From: Acidobacteriota bacterium
GTDB lineage: Bacteria; Acidobacteriota; Terriglobia; Bryobacterales; Bryobacteraceae
Length of the DNA: 38,141 nt
Direction: 5' to 3'
Assembly (NCBI GenBank): GCA_016871055.1
Contig: VFZW01000014.1
Location: forward strand, 1 to 38,141
Of the stretch, positions 1 to 8,414 are shown piece after piece. Under the pieces are notes generated by a model that saw only the letters and a program-made list of their open reading frames with translations, did no database searches and was not told the DNA's origin. Position 1 is the first letter of the stretch. Every line of letters begins with the position of its first letter. Position numbers and translations under genes: made by a program.

Positions 1-1
1 C

Positions 2-208
2 AACCAAGTGGAACGCTTCTTCGCACTGATCACCGAGCGCATGATCCGGCGTGGCACCTTCCACAGTGTCCACGAATTGGAAACCGCCATCTACCACTGG
101 CTGGCCGGTTGGAACGGAGCCCCGACCCCCTTCACATGGAAGGCCTCCGCAGACGTTATCCTCGACAAGGTGCGCCGTTGTAACGAATTATCCAAGACAG
201 GAGACTAG
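2..208 (+). CDS. IS630-family transposase, C-terminal fragment (runs off left edge)
   Basis: The frame is open to the window edge and ends at TAG 206-208, giving about 68 residues of which the first visible are NQVERFF. The pattern NQVERFFALITERMIRRGTF followed by a WNGAPTPFTWKASAD-like stretch is the well-known C-terminal end of IS630/Tc1-mariner-type DDE transposases, after the catalytic acidic residues, which would lie upstream outside the window. The ORF-track start (GTG at 8) is therefore not a real start. No terminal inverted repeat could be recognised in the 40 bases before the DedA gene, so the exact right end of the element is unknown. Family assignment is from recognised sequence pattern; activity cannot be judged from a fragment. 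Confidence 0.85.
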   Translation, partial: NQVERFFALITERMIRRGTFHSVHELETAIYHWLAGWNGAPTPFTWKASADVILDKVRRCNELSKTGD

Positions 209-248
209 AAGGACCTCACGCCTTGTCGGAGGCATGACAAACAGTCTC

Positions 249-893
249 TCACGCAGCGCGGCGGCTCTTCAGGTATTCGAACACGATCGGCAGGACCGAG
301 ATAACGATGATCCCAATGATCACCTTCTCGAAATGCTTGCGCACGATTTCGTTGTCGCCGAGCAGGTAACCGAGCGTCGTCATCGAGACAACCCAGCCTA
401 TGCCGCCGAACACGTTGAAGCTCAGAAAGCGCCCGTAGTTCATGTTGGCGACGCCGGCGACGAACGGCGCGAACGTTCGGATGATCGGCACAAAGCGCGC
501 GTAGATGATCGTCTTGCCGCCGTGCTTTTCGTAGAACTCCTGGGTCTTGATGAGGTGCTCGCGTTTGAAGAGTTTGCTGTCGGGGCGCTTGAACACACCA
601 ACGCCGGCTTTCTTGCCGAGTAGGTAGCCGACGCCGTCGCCGATGATCGCGGCGGCGATCAAGACGGCCATGATCGCCGGAAGATTCAGACCGCCCGCGC
701 CGGCGACAACGCCGACGGTGAAAAGCAGCGAATCGCCCGGTAGAAAGAATCCCGCCAATAGTCCGGTCTCGGAGAACACGATGCCGAACAGCAGGGCATA
801 GCCGTGCCACCCGCTGAACACGGTCGTGAGAAGCTGCCGCAACTGATCCGGATTCGTAAGAGTCCGGAGGAATTCAATCAGCGTTTGCACCAT
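249..893 (-). CDS. DedA-family inner-membrane protein
   Basis: A 214-residue polytopic membrane protein. The stretch around residues 40-55 (SETGLLAGFFLPGDSLLF) and the later segment RFVPIIRTFAPFVAGVANM are the two hallmark DedA/SNARE-associated (VTT domain) motifs: the acidic E/FxPGD re-entrant hairpin and the R-x-x-P-hhR-x-x-x-P-hhaG motif. Hydrophobic segments near residues 30-65, 65-90, 140-165 and 185-205 fit a membrane protein. DedA proteins are linked to undecaprenyl-phosphate or phospholipid flipping and to membrane-potential homeostasis; which substrate applies here cannot be told. It lies 6 nt downstream of the ppiD-like gene on the same strand, so both probably share a transcript concerned with the cell envelope. 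Length is normal for the family. Confidence 0.9.
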   Translation of the reverse strand: MVQTLIEFLRTLTNPDQLRQLLTTVFSGWHGYALLFGIVFSETGLLAGFFLPGDSLLFTVGVVAGAGGLNLPAIMAVLIAAAIIGDGVGYLLGKKAGVGVFKRPDSKLFKREHLIKTQEFYEKHGGKTIIYARFVPIIRTFAPFVAGVANMNYGRFLSFNVFGGIGWVVSMTTLGYLLGDNEIVRKHFEKVIIGIIVISVLPIVFEYLKSRRAA

Positions 894-899
894 GCCGGG

Positions 900-2819
900 C
901 TAGCTGCGATAGCTATCGAGCATGCGCTTGATGGCGTCCTGATTAATCTTGACCTTGCCCCGGTCGATCAGCTTGGCGACGATGCCGTCCTCGAAGAGAT
1001 CTTTACGCTCTTGCGCGCGGCGGCCCTTGAGGTTGGAGAGAATTTGCTCTTTTTCTTCGGCGAACTTCGCCATGTCGGCTGGCGTCTTGGTGAGTAGCTT
1101 GGCGACGATAATTTGATCGCTAATCTGCAGCGGTCCAATCATGGCGCCCGGCTCCTTCGTGAACAGTTCGGTGAAGTGCGTGCCGGTGCCGATGCCCTCG
1201 GCGGCGCCGTCGCGAGTAAAGTCGTTGGACGCTTTGACCTCCACGCCGACGGCCTGCGCGATCTTCTTCAGGTCCGCGCCCTGCTTAACGAGGTCTTCCA
1301 CTTCCTTCTGCTTCTTGGTGAGCAACTCCTGGCCCTTTTGCGCGCTCAGCGCCGAACGCACCTGACCTTCCACTTCGGCCAGTTCCGCCGGGCGAGCCGG
1401 CACGATGTTGTTCACGATGGCGAAGGCCATGCGGTTGCCTTGCGCAACGACGAGATTAGTGATCTTGCCCTTCTCGGCGGTAAAGACGGCGGAGTCGAAT
1501 TCGTCGACAACGCCGATTTCGGGGATCGGAGCGCGCGAGGAGGCTTCGTTAACGTTGTAGTGCGCGAGATTGTACTTCGCGGCGATGGCCGCTGCATTAC
1601 CCGGCGACTTCATCAGTTCATTGCGGGCCTGTTCGGCGGCGGCCTCGACTTTCGACTGCGCCTGCTGCTTCTTCATCTCGGTGGCGAGTTCGGCTTTCAC
1701 TTCCTCGAAGGGCTTGACCTTCGCATCCTCGCGGTCGAGAGTCTGGATGATGTGATAGCCGTACTCGGTCTTGACGAGTCCGGAGAGTTCGCCTTTCTTG
1801 AGCGAAAATGCGGTTGTTTCAAATGCGGGAACCGTCTGGCCCTTGGCCATCCAGCCGTATTCGCCGCCGTTTTCCTTCGAACCGGGATCTTCGGAGTTCT
1901 CCTTCGCGAGCTTGGCGAAATCGGCGCCGCCCTTGATCTGCGCGAGCAACGCGTTGGCTTTGCCTTCGGCCTTCTTGGCGTCGTCAGCGGACTTGCCGGT
2001 GGTGGAAACGAGAATGTGCCGGACCTTCACGCGCTCACCGCTGCGGAAGCGATCTCCCGAGGTGTTGTAGGCCGAACGCAGGATGTTGTCGTCGACGTTG
2101 ATGGCCGCGCTCATGCGGTCTTCGCTGGCCACCAGGACATCGAAGCTGCGCTTTTCAGGAGTGCGGTAGCCGGCGCGATTGGCGTTAAAGTAGGTCTGCA
2201 TCTCTTCGGGCGTGATTTTGACCTGCGAGTTGAACTTGTCGACACCGAAACGGACATAGTCGACCTTGATCTTTTCGTTGCGGCGCTTGAATTCTTCCTG
2301 GACTTCGGACGGGGAGACCACAACGCCTTCCATAACGACGATGCGCAGGCGGTTCAGGCGCATCTGCTTGGCGACGTTGGCTTCGAATTCGGGAATCGTG
2401 AGGCCCTGTTGCTGGAGGAAGCCGGCGTACAGTTCCTTGTTGAAGCCACCCTGGAAGACCTGCGGCAGCATCGAGCGGATCGAATTGGCGACCTCTTCTT
2501 CGGTCACCTTCATGCCCATTTCGTCGGCGACGCAGGCGGAGGCGCGCTCGGCCACGAACTGGTTGACGAACTCGGGAAGGTAGGCCTGAATCATCTGGGC
2601 GGGGAAATTGCGGTTCTTCAACTGCGATTGCAACTGGGCCTGTACTTCGCGCGCGGTGATCTTGTCGCCGCAGACTTCGGCGATGACGGCTTCGGGCATG
2701 TTCGACCCGCCGGGGCCGGTCGGCACCAGATAGGCAACCATCGAGAGCGCGACCATGCCAAGTAGAACGGTCAAGATCGTGCGGGCCGCTTTATCGCGGC
2801 TGCGGAAAAAATCGAACAT
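900..2819 (-). CDS. PpiD/SurA-type membrane-anchored peptidyl-prolyl isomerase
   Basis: A 639-residue protein with a short cytoplasmic N-terminus (MFDFFRSRDKAARTI), one membrane anchor at about residues 15-35, a SurA_N-like helical chaperone region (about 45-230), one parvulin/PpiC rotamase domain starting at KVRHILVS (about 265-365, including GGEYGWMAKGQ and GYHIIQ), and a helical/beta C-terminal part. This is the architecture of PpiD, a periplasmic foldase tethered to the inner membrane near the Sec translocon. The start is supported by an AGGAG about 13 nt upstream and by a perfect TATAAT (2855-2860, minus strand) giving a short leader. It is followed by DedA after 6 nt. The function is known for the family; the client proteins are unknown. 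Confidence 0.88.
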   Translation of the reverse strand: MFDFFRSRDKAARTILTVLLGMVALSMVAYLVPTGPGGSNMPEAVIAEVCGDKITAREVQAQLQSQLKNRNFPAQMIQAYLPEFVNQFVAERASACVADEMGMKVTEEEVANSIRSMLPQVFQGGFNKELYAGFLQQQGLTIPEFEANVAKQMRLNRLRIVVMEGVVVSPSEVQEEFKRRNEKIKVDYVRFGVDKFNSQVKITPEEMQTYFNANRAGYRTPEKRSFDVLVASEDRMSAAINVDDNILRSAYNTSGDRFRSGERVKVRHILVSTTGKSADDAKKAEGKANALLAQIKGGADFAKLAKENSEDPGSKENGGEYGWMAKGQTVPAFETTAFSLKKGELSGLVKTEYGYHIIQTLDREDAKVKPFEEVKAELATEMKKQQAQSKVEAAAEQARNELMKSPGNAAAIAAKYNLAHYNVNEASSRAPIPEIGVVDEFDSAVFTAEKGKITNLVVAQGNRMAFAIVNNIVPARPAELAEVEGQVRSALSAQKGQELLTKKQKEVEDLVKQGADLKKIAQAVGVEVKASNDFTRDGAAEGIGTGTHFTELFTKEPGAMIGPLQISDQIIVAKLLTKTPADMAKFAEEKEQILSNLKGRRAQERKDLFEDGIVAKLIDRGKVKINQDAIKRMLDSYRS

Positions 2820-2854
2820 GGGAAAGGGGACTCCTGCTGAGAAGGGGATTTTCT

Positions 2855-2860
2855 ATTATA
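2855..2860 (-). promoter_or_regulatory. Putative -10 box of the ppiD-like gene
   Basis: The minus strand reads TATAAT, a perfect consensus -10 hexamer, ending 35 nt before the ATG at 2819. This leaves a leader of roughly 28 nt that contains AGGAG, so this gene appears to have a classical leader. No good -35 was found. Position and sequence are seen directly; promoter activity is inferred. Confidence 0.5.
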
Positions 2861-2887
2861 AGCAACTCCCCGCGCCGCCGCCGAAGA

Positions 2888-2896
2888 TGCTATAGG
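2888..2896 (+). promoter_or_regulatory. Putative extended -10 of the BI-1 gene, adjacent to the ATG
   Basis: TGC-TATAGG matches an extended -10 (TGnTAnnnT-like) and ends only 7 nt before the ATG at 2904. Transcription would start at or next to the start codon, which suggests a leaderless mRNA. No Shine-Dalgarno sequence is present in the 7 nt. Confidence 0.4.
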
Positions 2897-2903
2897 TAAT
2901 TGC

Positions 2904-3623
2904 ATGAACCCAAACGGAACTCCGCTGTCGGCGATGGAGAAGTTGTCGTCGACAACCACGCTCACCGCCCACCAGTCGCTCGTTATCAAACAGACCTACA
3001 TGCTGCTCGGTCTGGCCGTCGTCGCCGCGATTACGGGCGGCGTAGTCGGCTCGTCGTCGGTGACGCTGGCGCGTTTTTTCTCGTCCTGGATCGGGATGAT
3101 CGTGGCGATTGTCGCGCTGAACGGGATTCCGATGATTGCGCTGGCGGTGCGAGACAAACCGATGCTTGGTGTCTTTGTGCTGTTCGCCGACGGTCTCATT
3201 TCGGGCCTGGTGCTCTCTCCGATTCTGTTCTTCGCAGCGCGTGTGGCGCCCGGTTTGATTTTCGCGGCGCTGGCGATCACGGCGCTGGTGTTTCTGGCCG
3301 TTACCGGATATGTGTTTATCTCCGGGCGAACGTTTTCAGCCCCGCGCGGCCTGATGATCGGCATGTTCGTTTCGATCATGGCGGCCGTGGTGCTGAATGG
3401 GTTCCTGAACATCGGGTGGCTGGGAATGTTGATCAGCGCGGGCATCGGGATCATGGGCGTGCTGGCGTTGGTGAGTTCGACCAGCGGCGTGCTGCACTCG
3501 CCCGATTCGAACTCGCCGGTGGCGGGCGCGCTGGCGCTGTTTGCCGGGGTGTTTAATGTGTTTGTCGCCGCGTTGAATATCCTGCTTCGCCTCGTGGGCG
3601 GCGGCGGCCGGCGCGACGACTAA
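2904..3623 (+). CDS. Bax inhibitor-1 (BI-1)/YccA-family membrane protein
   Basis: A 239-residue protein with a hydrophilic N-terminus and about seven hydrophobic segments from residue 30 onward, typical of the Bax1-I (TMBIM) superfamily. Recognisable pieces are RTFSAPRGLMIGMF near residue 145-160 and the final membrane segments ISAGIGIMGVLALVSS and ALFAGVFNVFVAALNILL; the last of these sits where family members carry the conserved LYLDhhNlFhxLLrhhg. Bacterial members include the calcium-leak channel BsYetJ and E. coli YccA, which modulates FtsH; which role applies here is not shown. Unusually, the acidic residue of the pattern LYLDFxN is replaced (GVFNVFVAALN), so calcium-channel function should not be assumed. 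The sulfatase gene follows after 6 nt. Confidence 0.82.
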   Translation: MNPNGTPLSAMEKLSSTTTLTAHQSLVIKQTYMLLGLAVVAAITGGVVGSSSVTLARFFSSWIGMIVAIVALNGIPMIALAVRDKPMLGVFVLFADGLISGLVLSPILFFAARVAPGLIFAALAITALVFLAVTGYVFISGRTFSAPRGLMIGMFVSIMAAVVLNGFLNIGWLGMLISAGIGIMGVLALVSSTSGVLHSPDSNSPVAGALALFAGVFNVFVAALNILLRLVGGGGRRDD

Positions 3624-3629
3624 TTCGAG

Positions 3630-5012
3630 ATGACACGCCGAACTTTCCTTGCTGCCGCCGCGGCGCAGACCGCGCCCGCGCGCAATGTGCTGTTGATATC
3701 CGTCGACGATCTAAACTGCGATCTCGGCTGTTATGGCCATCCCCTTGTCCAGTCGCCGCATATCGACCGGTTGGCGAGGCGTGGCGTTCGCTTCGACCGC
3801 GCCTATTGCCAGTACCCCGTTTGCAACCCATCGCGGACCTCGCTGTTGAGCGGGTTTTACCCCGAGGCCACCCGTGTGCTCAACAACACGACCGATGCGC
3901 ACACGCAGGTGAAGTCAAAGTTTCTGCCGGAGTTCTTGCGCTCGAACGGTTACTACACGGCGCGCGTCGGCAAGCTGTATCACGACGGCATGGATGGCGC
4001 CAGCGACTGGGACCACGCCTCCAGCCCGCGCGGGACCGCAAGGGTCGCCACCGGCGAGGGGCGGAATTTAACGGGCGGCAAGTTCGCCTACTTTGAGTGG
4101 CGCGCTTCGGAGGCGCCGGAAGAGGAACACCCCGACGCGCAGACGGCTTTAGAGGTTTCGAATCTGCTCGCGGAAAAACGGTCCAAGCCGTTCTTCATCG
4201 CCTGCGGATTCCGGAAGCCGCACGATAAGTACATTGCCCCGAAGAATTATTTCGATCTGTATCCGCTCGAGAGCATTCCGGGCGCGGTCGGTCCGGCCGA
4301 TGACGCGGCGGACATTCCGCCGGCGGCATTCCCGCAGCGCGACTTGAAGCTCGGCTACGAAGAGGGACGTGAGTTTCGGCGCGCCTACTGGGCGTGTGTT
4401 TCGTTCATGGACGCGCAGGTGGGTAAGGTGCTCGGCGCCTTGGAACGTAATGGGTTGGCACAGTCGACACTGGTGATTTTCTTCAGCGATCACGGCTTGC
4501 ATCTTGGCGAGCATGGCTGGTGGAACAAGGTCGCGTTGTGGGAACGGACGACGCGCGTGCCGCTAATTGTTTCCGGGCCGGGTGTGCCGTCTTCGGGAGA
4601 ACGGTCGGAGGCTATCGTCGAGTTGCTGGATCTCTATCCAACGATCACGTCTTGGGCTGGGCTGCGGCTGCCTCCCGCGATGCCAGGAAAGAGTCTGCTC
4701 GCGCCGGCGTCGAACCGCGCCGCCTATACGGTCGTTTTGCGCGGCGAGAAGTTGGGACGTGCGCTGCGCACCGATCGGTATCGCTATGTCGAGTGGGATG
4801 AAGGGCGGCTGGGCGCGGAGCTGTACGATCACGCAAGCGATCCGCTGGAGCTTCGCAATGTGGCCGGCGATCCGGACTATCGGGAGCGGCGGGCGGAGTT
4901 GCGGAAGCGGCTTAGCGAAAAGACGCTGGCGGCCTCGCTACTCCCACTCGATCGTGCCGGGCGGCTTGTGCGTCAGGTCGAGAAACACGCCGGCGATCCC
5001 GTCGACGGCTAG
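3630..5012 (+). CDS. Type I sulfatase (iduronate-2-sulfatase-like), sulfatase 1
   Basis: A 460-residue alkaline-phosphatase-superfamily arylsulfatase. Metal-ligand aspartates are visible in LLISVDDLN (about D26-D27). The formylglycine signature is CNPSRTSLLSG with Cys65, the residue oxidised by a formylglycine-generating enzyme such as the one at 15757. A second metal site is in FFSDHGLHLGEHGWWNK. The N-terminus MTRRTFLAAAAA resembles a shortened Tat signal. The GRxPDDAADIPP-like loop and overall order are those of iduronate-2-sulfatase-type (S1) enzymes, suggesting a sulfated glycan substrate; this is inferred. The last 75 bp overlap the 3' end of guaA on the other strand. It directly follows the BI-1 gene. 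Confidence 0.88.
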   Translation: MTRRTFLAAAAAQTAPARNVLLISVDDLNCDLGCYGHPLVQSPHIDRLARRGVRFDRAYCQYPVCNPSRTSLLSGFYPEATRVLNNTTDAHTQVKSKFLPEFLRSNGYYTARVGKLYHDGMDGASDWDHASSPRGTARVATGEGRNLTGGKFAYFEWRASEAPEEEHPDAQTALEVSNLLAEKRSKPFFIACGFRKPHDKYIAPKNYFDLYPLESIPGAVGPADDAADIPPAAFPQRDLKLGYEEGREFRRAYWACVSFMDAQVGKVLGALERNGLAQSTLVIFFSDHGLHLGEHGWWNKVALWERTTRVPLIVSGPGVPSSGERSEAIVELLDLYPTITSWAGLRLPPAMPGKSLLAPASNRAAYTVVLRGEKLGRALRTDRYRYVEWDEGRLGAELYDHASDPLELRNVAGDPDYRERRAELRKRLSEKTLAASLLPLDRAGRLVRQVEKHAGDPVDG

Positions 5013-6698
5013 CAACTCGGCGAGCATCTGTTCGCGCACGCCATCGGGGATCGCCACCGATTGCGCGGTCATGCCGTCGACCGAATCGATTGGCCGCAGA
5101 ACGACCGAATCTTCGCCGGGCGCGGCGCCGAGGGGAATGAGCACGACGGGAAACTGCCAGACGGTCTTGTCGTAACCGGATTCGTGCGAGATGCGGCGCA
5201 CGATGGCGTCGACGCGGCGCAGTTTGTTCATGCGGTCGAGCGTGATGGCGGCGCTGTGCACGCGCATCTTCGAAACGGGCTCGCGTACGCAAATCGTTCC
5301 GATGACGCGATTGACGCGCATGTCGACGTTGATGGCGTCGGCGGCGCGGTGTTGATCGAGATGATCGACGACGAGCACGGGGCGGTAGGAGCGCGAATCG
5401 CCTTGCACGCCGACCGAATGCACCGGCGCGATGATACCGAGATTGGTAGGCGTGAGGGGTTCGTCGATATCGGCGCAGAGACAACGAATGGCGAGGCCGG
5501 GGCCGGGAAAGGGATGGCGTTCGAGGAACTCGGCGGGCAGTCCGAGTTCGCGGCCGATCTCGCGGACCTCGTCCTTGTAGAACTGGGTCAACGGCTCGAC
5601 GATTCGATTTTCATCGATCAACTTCTGAATTCCGGCGACGCGGTTGTGATGCGTCTTGATGAGGTCGGCTTTGGCGGTGCCGCCGCTTTCAATGGTGTCG
5701 GGGTAGATGGTTCCCTGCCCAAGAATCCACTGCCCGTCGAGGTAGTGGCCGGACTCCAAAATCCGCTGCTGAATCTCAACAAACTTTTCGCCGATGATGC
5801 GGCGCTTGCGCTCGGGCTCGGTGGCGCCTTCCAACGCTTTCAGGAACTCGTCGCGGGCGTCGACGACTTCGAAATTGCGCGCGCCGAGGGAGGCGAAGAT
5901 GCCGCGGACGAATTCGGTCTCGTCCTCGCGCATCAACCCCGTGTCGACGTAGGCGCCGTGGACGCGTTCGTCGTTTAACGCCTTCAGGCAGAGGGTGTAG
6001 GCGACCGTGGAATCGACGCCGCCGGAGACGAAGAAAAAGATATTGCGGCCGGCGGCGACTTCGACGATGGATTTTTCGACGACGGGGACGCGGCTGGCCG
6101 GCTCCCAATCGCGCGTGCAGCCACAGATATCGAAGAGAAAGTTGTGCAGCACTTTGCGTCCTTCGTGCGTGTGCACGACTTCCGGGTGAAACTGCACGGC
6201 GTACTTTCGGGCTTCCGTGTTGCCGATGGCGGCGATCGAGCAGGTGTCGGTGGAAGCGAGAACTTCGTAACCCGATGGCGGCGCGTAAACGGTGTCGCGA
6301 TGGCTCATCCAGACCTGCTTGTGGTCTGCGACGCCTTTCAGTAGCGGCGACGCGGCCTTTAGATCGAGGTGTGCGATTCCGTACTCGCCTTTATCGCCCT
6401 TGCGGACCTGGCCGTCGAGGAGATACGACATTAACTGCTGGCCGTAGCAGATGCCAAGGACGGCTTTGCTGGAGGCGAGAACAGCGGGGTCCATGGTCGG
6501 GCTGCCGGTCTCGTAGACGCTCGAGGGTCCGCCCGAGATGATTACGCCCCGGGCGTTGCCTAGTTCGGCAAGAGGTGTTTCGGAAGGCCGGACTTCGGCG
6601 TAGACGCCAAGTTCGCGGACCTTGCGGGAGATGAGATGGGTGTATTGTCCACCCGTATCAAGAATGATGATTTGTGGTTCGGGTGCGTAGTCGTTCAC
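4938..6698 (-). CDS. guaA: GMP synthase (glutamine-hydrolysing), long form
   Basis: A 586-residue enzyme that converts XMP to GMP with glutamine and ATP. The class I amidotransferase domain (about 8-195) has the nucleophile in LGICYGQQL (Cys84) and the histidine/glutamate in VQFHPEVVHT. The ATP-pyrophosphatase domain has the PP-loop FVSGGVDSTVA. The dimerisation domain runs from HPFPGPGLAIR to the canonical end PPGTIEWE. E. coli GuaA has 525 residues; the extra length is in the dimerisation domain, which carries SVGVQGDSRSYRP and resembles the long eukaryotic-type form. The start is GTG at 6698, 15 nt after the ctpA stop, so the two genes probably share a transcript. The 3' end overlaps sulfatase 1 on the other strand by 75 bp, and both C-termini look genuine. 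Confidence 0.95.
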   Translation of the reverse strand: MNDYAPEPQIIILDTGGQYTHLISRKVRELGVYAEVRPSETPLAELGNARGVIISGGPSSVYETGSPTMDPAVLASSKAVLGICYGQQLMSYLLDGQVRKGDKGEYGIAHLDLKAASPLLKGVADHKQVWMSHRDTVYAPPSGYEVLASTDTCSIAAIGNTEARKYAVQFHPEVVHTHEGRKVLHNFLFDICGCTRDWEPASRVPVVEKSIVEVAAGRNIFFFVSGGVDSTVAYTLCLKALNDERVHGAYVDTGLMREDETEFVRGIFASLGARNFEVVDARDEFLKALEGATEPERKRRIIGEKFVEIQQRILESGHYLDGQWILGQGTIYPDTIESGGTAKADLIKTHHNRVAGIQKLIDENRIVEPLTQFYKDEVREIGRELGLPAEFLERHPFPGPGLAIRCLCADIDEPLTPTNLGIIAPVHSVGVQGDSRSYRPVLVVDHLDQHRAADAINVDMRVNRVIGTICVREPVSKMRVHSAAITLDRMNKLRRVDAIVRRISHESGYDKTVWQFPVVLIPLGAAPGEDSVVLRPIDSVDGMTAQSVAIPDGVREQMLAELLAVDGIAGVFLDLTHKPPGTIEWE

Positions 6699-6713
6699 GG
6701 ATAACGGAGAGGT

Positions 6714-8318
6714 TTACTGCTCGTTGCGCGGTGAGGTGCGCTGCACGATCAATTTCTTGGCGCTGTCGAGGAGTTCCTTGGCCTTCGGCACGGATTCGAT
6801 CGCCTTAACGACAGCCGGATCGGTCTCGATGGCGAGTTTGCGCGCTTCTTCCTGGCCGAACGCGGTGAGATACATCTCGTTCTTCACGCGGAGTTTGGTC
6901 CAGTCGAGATTCTCAGTCCACTCGGCTTCGGTGAAGGGTACGTTTTCCTTGGTCAGGAAGGCCTTGAAGTCGTTCATCACCGCGGCATCGGGGTCCCAGC
7001 CTTGCGGCAGCTTGGCTTCCTTGCCGCCGAAGTATTTCGCAGTGTAGCTGAAGAACACGAAGCGGCGGATCAATTCGCTCTGGAACTTGTTGGCGCGCGC
7101 GGGCGTGTAGGCCTCGTCGGGTTTGATGCCGCCGCCGCCGTAGACAGTGCGGCCAGAGTCGGTCATCTTCACGTCGTTGGGGTTCTGGGTGGCGGTATCG
7201 CGGCGATAGTAATAATCGAGGAACGAGGTGTTCTGATAGTCGCGCTGAATCGACCGGTTCGATGGCGTGTAGTATTTCGCGGTCGTTAGCGCGAGGCCGG
7301 TGGAATCGCTCATCGGGTGAACGGTCTGCACCAAGCCCTTGCCGAAGGTGTTGTCGCCGATGATCCAGCCGCGATCGTGATCCTGCAGCGCGCCGGCGAC
7401 GATTTCGGCGGCCGAAGCGGAGTAGCGATTGACCATCACAACGATCGGGTAGGTGCGTTTCGACGAACCGTTGCGAGCGACGTAGGGCCGTTCGGCCGAA
7501 GCGCGTCCACGGTGCGATACGACGGTCTGGCCGTTCTGCAGGAAACGCCCGGCGACCGAGACACCTTCGTTCAACAGTCCGCCGGGATTTTCGCGGAGGT
7601 CCAAAATCAGGGCCTTGACGTTCTGTTCGCCCACGCGCTTGAAGTTGTCTTCCACCTCCCTGCTGGTGTTCTCGTTGAACGACTCGATGTCGATGTAGAG
7701 CACTCCGGGCTTGACGAAGAAGGCGTCCTGCACCGACTTGCGCGGGATTTCGTCGCGGATGATGTTGAACGTCAACGGCTTGTCAACGCCGTCGCGCATG
7801 ACGACGACTTGGACGGGGGTGCCCTTGGGGCCTTTCAGGATGTCGGCGACTTCGGTCGTCGTCAGCCCGTCGGTGCGTTTGTCCTGCACGGAGATGATGG
7901 TGTCGCCGGGGCGGATGCCGGCTTTGTAGGCGGGCGAACCGGGGAAGGGAGCGATGACGACGGTGCGGCGATTGCGCTCGCTCACGGTCATGCCCACGCC
8001 ATAATAGTGACCGCGCTGATCTTCGCGCATCTGCTGGAAGTCGCGGGGATCGAAGAAGCTCGAGTGCGGATCGAGCGTCCGAAGCATGCCTGGGATGGCG
8101 CCTTTGTAAACGGCTTTGTCGGAGGTGACCTTATCGGCGAAGTTCTTTTCGACCGCGTCGTAAACCTTTGAAAACGTACGAATCGCCGAGGAAATTTCGT
8201 CCTCGCTGGTGGCTGCGTTGGCGTCGGAGACCAGGGGTCCGGCAACGCCGCCCAGCACCGAAGACACAATAATGACGGCGGGGACGATCCAGTTTAGACG
8301 GCGGCGAGTTTCGGCCAT
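6714..8318 (-). CDS. C-terminal processing peptidase, S41 family (CtpA/Prc-like)
   Basis: The track start at 8642 is too far upstream because it crosses the map gene. The ATG at 8318 is preceded by GGAGG (GGAGGTACTGGC-ATG) and an extended -10, giving 534 residues. The N-terminus MAETRRRLNWIVPAVIIVSSV is a signal/anchor. Then follow a short helical region (about 35-90), a PDZ domain (about 100-180, HYYGVGMTVSE) and the S41 catalytic core with NRYSASAAEIVAGAL (catalytic Ser) and GDNTFGKGLVQTV (catalytic Lys). The enzyme cleaves periplasmic proteins at their C-termini. The tail region from about residue 400 (TPSNRSIQRDYQ to the end) is the longer C-terminal extension seen in acidobacterial members. 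guaA follows after 15 nt. Confidence 0.92.
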   Translation of the reverse strand: MAETRRRLNWIVPAVIIVSSVLGGVAGPLVSDANAATSEDEISSAIRTFSKVYDAVEKNFADKVTSDKAVYKGAIPGMLRTLDPHSSFFDPRDFQQMREDQRGHYYGVGMTVSERNRRTVVIAPFPGSPAYKAGIRPGDTIISVQDKRTDGLTTTEVADILKGPKGTPVQVVVMRDGVDKPLTFNIIRDEIPRKSVQDAFFVKPGVLYIDIESFNENTSREVEDNFKRVGEQNVKALILDLRENPGGLLNEGVSVAGRFLQNGQTVVSHRGRASAERPYVARNGSSKRTYPIVVMVNRYSASAAEIVAGALQDHDRGWIIGDNTFGKGLVQTVHPMSDSTGLALTTAKYYTPSNRSIQRDYQNTSFLDYYYRRDTATQNPNDVKMTDSGRTVYGGGGIKPDEAYTPARANKFQSELIRRFVFFSYTAKYFGGKEAKLPQGWDPDAAVMNDFKAFLTKENVPFTEAEWTENLDWTKLRVKNEMYLTAFGQEEARKLAIETDPAVVKAIESVPKAKELLDSAKKLIVQRTSPRNEQ

Positions 8319-8343
8319 GCCAGTACCTCCAGCTTCCGATTCG

Positions 8344-8352
8344 AGTATACCA
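8344..8352 (-). promoter_or_regulatory. Putative extended -10 promoter of ctpA
   Basis: The minus strand reads TGG-TATACT, an extended -10. It ends 25 nt before the ATG at 8318 and is followed by a leader with GGAGG, so this gene has a conventional leader and ribosome binding site. It supports the revised start over the 108-residue-longer ORF in the track. Confidence 0.5.
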
Positions 8353-8398
8353 ACTATTGTGTTTGACGCCCTCGGCCCCATTTCCGTTTTGAAAATGT

Positions 8399-8407
8399 TG
8401 CGATAGT
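8399..8407 (+). promoter_or_regulatory. Putative extended -10 of map, adjacent to the ATG
   Basis: TGC-GATAGT ends 7 nt before the ATG at 8415. With transcription starting about 7 nt past the hexamer, the mRNA would begin at the start codon. There is no purine-rich ribosome site between them. Confidence 0.4.
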
Positions 8408-8414
8408 CGCCAAC

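Noticed and set aside
1113-2765. 550-residue plus-strand ORF opposite the ppiD-like gene
   Set aside because: It is a mirror frame of a clearly conserved gene in high-GC DNA, rich in His/Asp/Gly/Leu runs without domain pattern.
5061-5978. 305-residue plus-strand ORF opposite guaA
   Set aside because: Antisense shadow of GMP synthase; no recognisable motif.
7317-8171. 284-residue plus-strand ORF opposite ctpA
   Set aside because: Antisense shadow; composition is typical of reversed coding sequence.
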